58,503 bases of DNA from Priapulus caudatus (taxonomy: Eukaryota > Priapulida > Priapulimorpha > Priapulimorphida > Priapulidae), in assembly GCF_000485595.1 (NCBI RefSeq), contig NW_014577314.1, forward strand, positions 10,885 through 69,387, given 5' to 3'. The position numbers and the translations under genes are program-made. The notes under the pieces were generated by a model. That model did not search any database. It was given only the letters and a program-made list of their open reading frames with translations, and had not been told where the DNA came from. Below are positions 47,044 to 55,683 of this stretch, one piece after another; positions within the stretch are counted from its first letter, which is position 1; every line of letters begins with the position of its first letter.

Positions 47044-47702
47044 AATTGCACGCACGCAACCACGCACGCACACACACACACACACAACACACACACACAG
47101 CACAACCACACACACACATCACACACACACAAACCAAATGCACGCACGCACACAACACACGTGAGCCCGTCGTGACATTGTTGCGCAGAGTGTTGTGCGC
47201 AATATAGATGGAGCATAGAAAGCATGTAAATTCGCATTCACGACCGTTCGGCGGTCGATCACTCGTCAGCATATCTCGCAAGCACTCACTCTCATCACCA
47301 GGACGCAGCGACACTTTGCCTTGGGCTGTCTGATCGTTTGTACGGTAGACGCAGCGGTGGTCTAGCGCAGGTCACCACCGAATGAACCTCAATGATGAAC
47401 ACAGTAGTTCTCAACGAGACGAAAAGCCCCTGTAATATATGACTTCGCGGACAGGCGTTTAGCTGGCGAGAGAATTAGAATAGAGCCTTCCGCTCCCACT
47501 ACACACACCGATGCCGTCCTGTCTTCCTCATGCTAGTCTCTTCTTGTCGTCATCCTCTGCCTTATCTCTCTCTCTCTCTCTTCGCGCGCGCCCGCCCGCG
47601 CGCGGTCGTTCTCCCCCCGCTTCTTATCTCTCTCTTTCTCTCTCTTATCTCTCCAGTCTCGCCTCTCTCTTCTCTCCTCTCTTCTCGTCTCTCTCTCTCC
47701 TG

Positions 47703-47746
<44 letters not shown>

Positions 47747-47867
47747 GTCTCTCTCGTCTCTCTCCTCTTCTCTCTCATCTCTCTCTCTTCTCTCTCTCTC
47801 TCTCTTCTCTCCTCTCTCTCTCTCTCTCTCTCTGTCTCTGTCTCTGTCTCTGTCTGCTCTCTCGTGT

Positions 47868-47924
<57 letters not shown>

Positions 47925-48026
47925 CTCTCCCTACGCTCTTTTATCTCTCCCGCCTCTCTTTCTCTCTCTCATGCTCATGTCTCTATCTCTCGCTCATCTA
48001 TTCTCGCAGCGCTCTCTCTCCCCTCT

Positions 48027-48062
<36 letters not shown>

Positions 48063-48279
48063 CTCTCCTCTCTCTCTCCCTCTCTCTCTCTCGCGCGCGC
48101 TTTTTATATCTCTCCATCTCTCCCTCTCTCTCTCTCGCGCGCGCTTTTTATCTCTCCGATCGTCTCTCTTCTCTCTCTCTCTCTCTCTCGATCTCTCTCT
48201 CTCTTCTCTCTCTCTCTCTCCCTATAGCTCTCTCCTCATCTCCATATCACATTCACAGACACACACACACACACACACA

Positions 48280-48317
<38 letters not shown>

Positions 48318-51300
48318 GACATACGCACGCGCACACGTACACGCGCAAATAACCAACAACGCAAGACAACCGACAGGTACGGATTGCCAGCGTAGGCGTT
48401 AGAGTGTTGACGTGTACGGCACCTGGGTTGACGTGTACGCACTTGTGTTGACGTGTACGCACCTGTGTTGACGTGTACGCACCTGTGTTGACGNNNNNNN
48501 NNNGCCGAATTTCGGCGAAAAAAAATGCCAAAAAAGGCCTTTTCTAGAGACGAAGTAGTGCAACGGTGAACAATCGCGGACGCTTACTGTTATACGCCTC
48601 CTATATATATGTGTATATATTATATATATTTCTGTTCTTATGACCGCGACAATGGGTTACAATTGTGACAATACGTTTTACGATATGTTGTTATTTTTGA
48701 ATGTTTGTGAATGAGTGCATTGATTGTTGTACATACAGTTCTAGTCGGTTATAGTTAATAGTTACTTGTCAGTAGTTAAACTTAACTCTTGATTTTTTCA
48801 GGATTTGCACAAAGCATCTTTATTAGTTTTTGCCAACAAGCAAGACATCAAAGGTTCGATGTCATCTGCAGAAATATCCAAATATCTCAACCTGACGTCT
48901 GATAAGTGTCTACCGTGGCATATCCAGGGGTGCTGTGCTCTTACGGGTGAAGGGTAAGCAAAACATCACATTTTCATATCACTTCAAACCAGACGTAATC
49001 GTGCTCTGTTAAGCTCTGGCAGCGCACACCCACAGCGGCGAATCTCCGGGAAGAAAATTGTTGCCCACATTATCGTCTCCGTATAATGCGAACTTACCAA
49101 ATAAAAATGTACTACTCTCCTAGAATGTGTATGCATTGATCATCATATTTCAACGGTTATGTTATTTTTCAGCGTTTATAGGGGTCTTGAGTGGGCATCA
49201 ACACAAACTGAGGTGAGGCTTCTACCCAACTCGATCATTCTTCCTTTGCTTGGTTGCTTATTCTTGTGAGAACCTTTTAGGTATTGCTGACCTTGGATGT
49301 AGCGATCATTCAATGGTCAAAGGCGTGCCTGCAGACCTTGTCTAACGTCCAGTGGTTTAACTGTTTGTTAACGCGAGATGGATAATATTTATTTTGTTAC
49401 ACTACAATTTTGAGACGAGCGAAGAAGGTAGCGATTGGGTTTTTAGGGTGCGAAATGAACGGGAGTCCAGAGCCAAAATTTACTCCCGATTTACTTGTCG
49501 CGACTCAGACTGCCGAACTCCCTCATTTGCTGCGGCGCTCCCTCTTTGTGGAGGTAGCGGTTTAGGACTCCCGTGTTTAATGGTACTCCCGGGTTCAAAG
49601 TTATTTCTACCCCTGGGTTTTAGCGCTAAGCGCATTCTTTGTCCTTAGACAAGCTCCATTGCCATTTAAATATGGGCAATTCAGTGATATCTCAGTGCTG
49701 ATGCGCATTCTTTCTATATTGTATAGAGCGCCAGTGCATTGTAACATTGCTGACGAAATTATTGGCTGGTGCCAATTGATGCATGTGGCAAGTGGTGTAG
49801 CTTTTGTGATGGCGCCCACCGCTTTAATAAACACCGTTGGCAGCAACGCCATTGCAATAGGTAATGAAACGAGTGACAAACGGTTGAATAACTTGCCATG
49901 ACTTTATTCGGCTGTATATATCAGACAATAGTATATTTTTTCTGCGTGCCATCATTTGGCAAATCCACTGATTAGTTATCTCTGCTGATTCGCTCAGTGG
50001 TATGTTAATAACACCCAATTCTTAGTGAAGACATAGACTCACATATAAGCATATCAAAATGAAGACTGTACCACACTAGAACTTTTCTCTTACTTCCGTT
50101 CAATCTCTGCCATTGGCTACACAGAGGTACATCATTTTTGACATTCTCACTCTGTTCAATCATGTTTAAGCTAGTTGTAAGCATTTTAATTGTGAGCCTC
50201 ATTTTTGAGCGGTTTTAATACAAATATCATTTTCATGACCAGACAACGTAACTAAAGAACACTCAAATAAGTGTTAGGAGAAAAATTTGCAAGAATCTCA
50301 ATTACTCATGCCAATATTGTGAATGAATTTTGCTCGACCTTGCTGCGTCGTTTTTGGCAACGTTTTACAATTTGGATATCTGGCGACTCAATTTTTTATA
50401 CGAAGACTTGTACATACCGTTATAAAACTATTAAGTATATTGGTTGTAATCCATACCATTGGGATCTATGTAAAACACACGCGATCTTATATATATATCA
50501 AGAGAATAATAGAGATCTTATTTTGTCCTCTTGATATTATATATATAAGTTACTGGTGATAAGCAGCTGAGAGCTTGCATGTACAGAATATTGTATGTGA
50601 GCTCAATTTGCCTCAAATATGAACGTAATTAGTTTACCGGCACTGCTTTAACTGTAGTGCGTTCAACACTAGAGATCTCTGTGCTTGCAGTCACCTACAC
50701 ATCATCCAGGAAGTGTGAGTAAGATTTGGTCGGCGTAGGATCAGAAGGAACACGGGCAATTGTGAAAAATGTCGAATCACGGTTACTTTGTTTCATGCAG
50801 ATGTAGCGTATGCCAATTTGAATGCAAATATTAAAATTGCGCGCGGCAAAACATTAGCGTTGCTGTATATTTAATAGAAATCTATGTAAAGAGTACAGCG
50901 CCTAGACGCGCATTCCAGGAGGTAGTAGTTTTCACATCAGAAGTGGACCCTTGAGTGTCAGCCAACTTTGGGTCTGCGTCCGCATGAACGCAATCATGCC
51001 ATAGAACACATTAAATTCGTTCAGAATATGTTTCTTTGCGAATGGGACTGCTGCCAGCAATGTACCGACTAGTGCACAAAATTGAATGTCACGGTGTGGT
51101 GTTTAGTTCGAGTGCTACTTGAATGGAGTATTGTGTGATGTTGCACTTAGGTCGCTTTTAGATTCACATATTCGGTGTCTAGTGCGTGCACGACACCTAT
51201 CATTATGCCGTGAGCAGCAGAGCCCTATCCTAACGTATTTGATGCTCGTTCATCAGATGCCTTTACAATGCCGGTAAGAACCCGATCAAGTTTAAAATAG

Positions 51301-54300
51301 GCCAATGGCAATGTTGTCATGGCAGCCGACGTTTATCTATTGCACAGTTACGTAATAACGCTCTGGTGTGTGCCCATTTTGATAACGTAATACATAATGT
51401 TATACTAATTAGAGTTTCCGATCCAAGACTCATACTTACGGTTGGGCATGGAGTCTAGCTTTCTAAATGAGTTTTTTTTATTAGCATATATATCATTGAG
51501 ATATTGTAGCTGCCAGCTGTTGAGCCACCTTGGGCGTCCTTTGGCTCTTTTCTGCACAGCCTTTCAATTGCTCTACGTGTTTAAATAAGTACTGAGCACA
51601 TGCGGGACCTTCAATATTCAAATCGCTCAAACTGACTGCATGGTGATCAGAAACAGACATCTCTTCTGATCACTGCAATGGATGCATGCCATGGACCGCT
51701 GCTGCATTGACGGCAATATTGAGTGTTCTTTCACACACGCTCCTGAATGGATAACTTGTCTCAACATATTTACTCAACTAGGCAGGCCTATCTCTCTTCC
51801 TCTTTTCGTTCTTAGATATCTTAATCCGCCTATTATATGAACAACAAACGCAGTATCTGTATGGATATGTCAGTTCACTGGTGAAAATCGTATAATGAAT
51901 CAGTTTTGGACTTTCGGATAATTGGTCAGAATAATATTGGCGATGAAAAGACAGATACCGGATATTATAGTTGCCGGTGGTTGTGTGGGGGGGGGTCGTC
52001 TGAATCTTCCGCCCCACTCATTGGTACGGCCTCCAGTATACCACAGCTCTTCACAGAAGAGATTCATTTGGATGTTATTGGGGTGTTCTGTGAGGGTCGT
52101 GTACATCTCGATTGGCATTTATACTATAACCTGGAAATGTGAAAGTTTTAATCAACAGTTTCTGTGTTCGACTTCTTACAGTGTGCAATTCTGCAAGGAA
52201 GCCTGATCTGGGGGCCAAACAATTATACTTAACATATTAACCCATATATAACCGTATACATCTGCTGAGATTTATGGTGAACGTTAATGGTAGCGAGATC
52301 TGGTGTATATAGAATCTCTTGTTGACGTGTACGCACCTGTGTTGACGTGTACGCACCTGTGTTGACGTGTACGCACCTGTGTTGACGCTATTCCGGCACC
52401 TAGGTATGCGGTCACCTGTCTCAGTATCACCTGGTCAGACTCCACTGCGAGGAGTAGGTGAGGGAGGCCCAGAGACATCAGCTGCAGGAGTCCCTTCACG
52501 CCCTTCCTTTACAGCGACGCAACCACGTATATTCACTCTTAACTTTTTGGTTTAAATTTACACACACAAAATGTGTAAAAAAATACACCCAAAATACACC
52601 CAGTTTTAAGTGAGAATTTGCTCTTTAAGCAATCTATCTTCCGACCCCTGAAAGTGTTTTACTACCGGCGTTAGTGTAAATTTACACTCTAAAATAGATG
52701 TATTTTGGGTGTATTTTTTTCACACCTTTTTTGGTGTAAATTTAAACCAAAAGTTAAGAGTGTTGTATAACATTCCTCACGGGTTGTGAGCGGGAATACA
52801 GCAAGGCCACATATGTTAGTTCGCTGAACGTGATTCATTGAATAGCCCCGCGATCCATGGCCTTTTACGTACTACATATCTATGCGCGCATAATAAAGAC
52901 ACTGTCAGAATATCACCGGTATGAGAGCAAAGAGCGAGGTTATACGAGAGATTACTCAACGTCTGTGTTAAAGCTAGGGAATGCCATTTTTAGCTTACCA
53001 GTAGAACATTCGTTCTCTTGCACTTTCCTCTTGCAGCTTAGTCACCAATACATAAACAAGGATGGCAAGGATTACACTGTTTACCTGAAATACACATGAT
53101 AATATAAGGAGTGAATAATAATCGATTCTATTATTATATAGATCTATTATCTTTATTCTATTAATATCGATCTATTATTATTCACTCTTGGTAACATGAT
53201 ATCACCACCATCATCACCATCGCCGCCGCCGCCGCCGCCACCACCTCTTCCTGCTCCCGTCCCCCCTTCTTCCTCCTCCCTCTCCTCCGCCTCCTCCGCC
53301 TCCTCCTCGTCCTCCTCCTCCACCACCACCACCACCACAGCAGCAGCAGCACCACCACACTACACACCACCACCACCACCACCACACACACCAACACCAC
53401 AAACCACACCACCACAAACCACCACCAACCACCACTACCACCACCACCACCCCACATCACCCACCACCACCACCACCAATCATCCACCACCATCACCACC
53501 ACCACCACCACCATTCACATCATACATCATCATATTTATACACCTTAAATCAATCAGCAATAAATAATAATAATAACAATAATAATAATAATAATAATTA
53601 ATAAATAATAATGAAATAAAAAACCCAATTAATAATAATAATAATAATAATAATAATTGTGAAACAACATCATGGAAGGAAGAGACAAACTCACCAAAGT
53701 ACAAAGATCTGGAAGATCGAAATTAGGAGGATGCTGGAATACTAGACGAGAATTCTATCAGTACGTGCGTTGCGAGCCTTAGCTCTATAAAGAATGGTTT
53801 TGAGAGAACCTTAAAGGAAACTCCCTGCGCCAACACACTGCCTTAGAAGTCGCAGAAAACATCGCACTACTGCGCGAAAAAGCACACATCCTGCCAAAAA
53901 ATTCTGCGTAAATTAATCCCTATGTCCAGTTGCCGAGACACGGTCAACCCAGAAGCCACCGGCTAATGCGTGACCCAGCTTTGATAATAATAATAATAAT
54001 AATAACAATTATAATAATAATAATAGATCGCAAAGATGGTCTTTGCGGTGCGCATGGTTCTACTTCCAACTTACCAGCAACATGATGAAGATCGGAACGA
54101 GAAAGATGAGGTCATACGTCCAGCTCTTGTCTGTTAACCAGCACCTGTCAAAGCAGCAAGCACATCATCATCATCATCATATTTAACACCTTAATAATAG
54201 CAATAATAATAATAACAACAATAATAATAATATTATCAGCAAACACATCATCGCAAATTTTGTAGTAAATCACGAAAGGTTACGTCAGTGAATTAAGTTC

Positions 54301-55683
54301 CTTCATGGGCGGACCACGTGGCTTCGTCAACGAATCACGTGGCGCTATAAGCGGAGTCAGTGATGCGGGCATAGGTGTCCTACAATTCATGATTGAAAAA
54401 TTATTGTTATGGGATATCTGGGAATTCGCGCGTGTATACCAGTCTCACTTCCACTTAGTTCGGGCGTGCGCTACTGTGCAACGTTACAGAGTGTCGGACA
54501 GGCTCGAATGCGCTCTGAATGGGACTGACATTTCAGTCTGAGAAAGGTAAGCACGCCGCCCCTTGCATATTTTTCTTTGGTCGGTCAATCATAATTTTCA
54601 CGCGCACGCGCCAATTTCTCGACTTTTAGCACTTCGTTGCTTAGCATTGTTATTAGTACGTCCTGTCACAACAATGATTGGCTAGAACTGCCTGTAATTC
54701 ACGTTAGCTTAAGAGGGCAATGATGACGTTTGCTTACATGTTAAGGTCGTACTTCACCTTAACGACGACCCACGCTGCCATAATAAGAAGAGGAATGCCT
54801 AAAACAGAAGAAAGAAAGTGTCAAGAAGACGCAGTCGAAGAGATGAGAGCAGTGTGAAAGCGATCGAACTTCTCAGAGTCCATTGTCAGAAACATCCCAA
54901 ATAGCTATGACTATCATAACTTCCCATCCCCTCTCCCCCTCAGCAAGCTATATTATGAAGTTTGCCTCAGACGGCACTGCACGCCTATAACACGGTGCGC
55001 GCGCATGCGCAATATCCCCCGAGAAAAATCGTATTTTGCAAAGATTATGCATTTACAATAGCTTACTGTTATACGCCTCCTATATATATGTGTATATATA
55101 TATATATTCTGTTCTTATGACCGCGACAATGGGTTACAATTGTGACAATACGTTTTACGATATGTTGTTATTTTTGAATGTTTGTGAATGAGTGCATTGA
55201 TTGTTTGTACATACAGTTCTAGGTCGGTTATAGTTAATAGTTACTTGTCAGTAGTTAAACTTAACTCTTGATTTTTTCAGGATTTGCACAAAGCATCTTT
55301 ATTAGTTTTTGCCAACAAGCAAGACATCAAAGGTTCGATGTCATCTGCAGAAATATCCAAATATCTCAACCTGACGTCTGTAAAGTGTCTACCGTGGCAT
55401 ATCCAGGGGTGCTGTGCTCTTACGGGTGAAGGGTAAGCAAAACATCACATTTTCATATCACTTCAAACCCAGACGTAATCGTGTCTGTTAAGCTTGCAGC
55501 GCACACCCACAGGGGAATCTCCGAGAAGAAAATTGTTGCACATTATCTGTTCCGTATAATGCGAACTTACAAATAAAAATGTACTGACTCTCCTAGAATT
55601 ATGCATTGATCATCATATTTCAACGTTATGTTATTTTCAGGTTATATAGGGGTCTTGAGTGGGCATCAACCAAACTGAGGTGA
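40646..55683 (+). CDS. ARL5: ARL5, Arf-like small GTPase (first exon not found)
   Basis: Exons: 40646-40706, 41273-41420, 41938-42021, 55281-55432 and 55641-55683 (TGA). Phases join throughout and give 161 residues after the missing first exon; the family length is about 179. Motifs in order: [20 protein letters not shown] (P-loop GLDNAGKT), [17 protein letters not shown] (switch I), [11 protein letters not shown] (switch II, WDIGGQ), [26 protein letters not shown] (NKQD guanine specificity), CCALTGEG (G5-type) and [13 protein letters not shown]. These follow human ARL5A/B closely. ARL5 is an N-myristoylated GTPase of the trans-Golgi that recruits GARP for endosome-to-Golgi transport. The missing exon should encode the Gly2 and amphipathic helix. 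The last two exons occur twice; the copy at 55281-55683 has the intact C-terminus and was chosen over 48802-49269. The intron between exons three and four here is about 13 kb, inflated by repeats and probable assembly duplication. Confidence 0.9.
42022..43194. other. ARL5 intron, left part: no gene recognised
   Basis: Contains a GC-rich stretch at about 42440-42740 with a short open frame (42504-42743, His/Pro/Leu-rich) that I cannot link to any family. No further exon is seen. Confidence 0.5.
43195..45850 (+). repeat. 2.6-kb unit of the ARL5 3' region, copy 1
   Basis: Colinear with 49661-52310 (copy 2) and 56099-58503 (copy 3). Shared landmarks include CAATTCAGTGATGATCTCAG near the start, a palindrome of the type ATATATCAAGAGAATAATAG / TACTCTTGATATTATATAT at 44030-44092, and CTTCCGCCCC near 45550. 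No conserved reading frame survives across the copies, so I call it non-coding. Confidence 0.8.
45851..46780. other. ARL5 intron, AT-rich with a short tandem repeat
   Basis: TATATA-rich at 45890-45945. Around 46505-46600 a unit near 36 bp, CAGCTCGCCTTAGGGCGTCC, is repeated about twice with flanking CAGCAG. No exon supported. Confidence 0.6.
46780..47162. repeat. (CA)n/(CACG)n microsatellite belt
   Basis: CA dinucleotides broken by GCACGCACG and AACAAATGCACG blocks. Open frames on both strands here are Cys/Val or Thr/His repeats and are not genes. Confidence 0.95.
47163..47556. other. Unique spacer between two microsatellite belts
   Basis: No coding frame or known motif beyond AT/GC-balanced unique sequence. 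Confidence 0.5.
47557..48240. repeat. (CT)n microsatellite belt
   Basis: About 680 bp of CT/TCTC repeats with GCGCGCGC interruptions. The long Ser/Leu open frames (up to 290 codons) are artefacts of the dinucleotide repeat. Confidence 0.95.
48259..48318. repeat. (CA)n microsatellite
   Basis: CA dinucleotide run following the CT belt. Confidence 0.95.
48404..48493. repeat. 20-bp minisatellite, left half (interrupted by gap)
   Basis: Four units of GTTGACGTGTACGCACCTGT running into the N gap at 48494. The same unit resumes at 52320. Confidence 0.95.
48494..48503. other. Assembly gap (10 N)
   Basis: Run of N inside the 20-bp minisatellite. Confidence 1.
48802..49269 (+). pseudogene. Second, damaged copy of the last two ARL5 exons
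   Basis: Exon 48802-48953 matches 55281-55432 except GATAAG for GTAAAG (Asp for Val). The last exon at 49173 has CGTTTATAGG for GTTATATAGG, and an extra base in CAACACAAACTG shifts the frame after GLEWAST, replacing the normal KLR end with an unrelated tail that stops at 49269. It may be a haplotype copy, an unpolished gap fill or a true pseudo-duplication; the indel-rich surroundings favour an assembly cause. Confidence 0.75.
49442..49619. mobile_element. CAGGG-family MITE, reverse orientation (copy 2 version)
   Basis: Runs from GGGTGCGAAATGAACGGGAG to TTATTTCTACCCCTGGG, the reverse complement of the family seen at 19344. It is shorter than the full element; the matching cleaner version is 55897-56060. 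Confidence 0.7.
52320..52386. repeat. 20-bp minisatellite, right half
   Basis: Three more units of GTTGACGTGTACGCACCTGT then GTTGACG, identical to 48404-48493. Confidence 0.95.
52431..54798 (-). CDS. Class B (secretin-type) GPCR, TM4-TM6 exons only
   Basis: Four minus-strand exons in coding order: 54798-54738, 54144-54075, 53084-52999 and 52506-52431, each with AG/GT borders and matching phases. The translation runs [19 protein letters not shown], then [44 protein letters not shown], then [20 protein letters not shown]. This follows class B receptors: TM4 G-x-P...W, the ECL2 Cys-Trp, TM5 with the LVTKL motif entering ICL3, and TM6 with L-x-x-LGLP. The subfamily (PDF, DH44, DH31 or PTH-like) cannot be told. 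The N-terminal hormone-binding exons and TM1-3 should lie to the right, and TM7 and the tail to the left, but neither was found. It lies antisense within the ARL5 intron, so either the genes are interleaved or contigs are misplaced. Confidence 0.8.
52534..52762. mobile_element. MITE with CACTCTTAACTTTTTGG termini
   Basis: Begins CACTCTTAACTTTTTGGTTT and ends AAACCAAAAGTTAAGAGTG, with inner arms TTTGGGTGTATTTTT and its complement. 229 bp, in the GPCR intron just upstream of the TM6 exon. Confidence 0.8.
53108..53190. mobile_element. Palindromic MITE, GGAGTGAATAATAAT family (copy 3)
   Basis: Starts GGAGTGAATAATAATCGAT and ends ATCTATTATTATTCACTC. Same family as 8454-8520 and 37576-37722. Located in a GPCR intron. 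Confidence 0.7.
53199..53520. repeat. (CCA/CAC)n trinucleotide belt
   Basis: About 320 bp of CCA, CAC and TCC triplets. Pro/Thr and Val/Trp/Gly open frames on either strand are repeat artefacts. Confidence 0.95.
53556..53656. repeat. (AAT)n microsatellite
   Basis: AAT triplets; shorter AAT runs recur at 53983-54026 and 54191-54238. Confidence 0.9.
53657..54074. other. GPCR intron, no further exon seen
   Basis: Unique sequence with an AAT run; no supported coding segment on either strand. Confidence 0.5.
54799..55060. other. Unique sequence between the GPCR exon and the ARL5 3' unit
   Basis: About 260 bp with no coding frame; it includes a GCGCGCGCATGCGCAATA GC-rich patch. Confidence 0.5.

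Larger units (their letters stand above)
48584..52316 (+). repeat. Duplicate of the ARL5 3' end and downstream unit (copy 2)
   Basis: Colinear with 55061-58503, starting at GCTTACTGTTATACGCCTCC in both, and includes second copies of the last two ARL5 exons. Between matched landmarks 49677-52153 it is about 100 bp longer than copy 3 because of scattered single-base insertions. It is bounded by the N gap on the left and by the 20-bp minisatellite on the right. Confidence 0.85.

Noticed and set aside
46797-47314. Cys/Val and Thr/His open frames of up to 148 codons
   Set aside because: They are translations of (CA)n/(GT)n repeats on either strand.
47511-48402. Ser/Leu-rich open frames of up to 290 codons
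   Set aside because: They follow the (CT)n dinucleotide repeat, which is open in several frames at once.
49173-49269. An alternative ARL5 C-terminus with a longer tail
   Set aside because: The tail arises from a one-base insertion in an indel-rich duplicate; the intact copy at 55641 matches the family end.
53182-53567. Pro/Thr, Val and Trp/Gly-rich frames
   Set aside because: They follow the CCA triplet belt and have no splice signals or homology.
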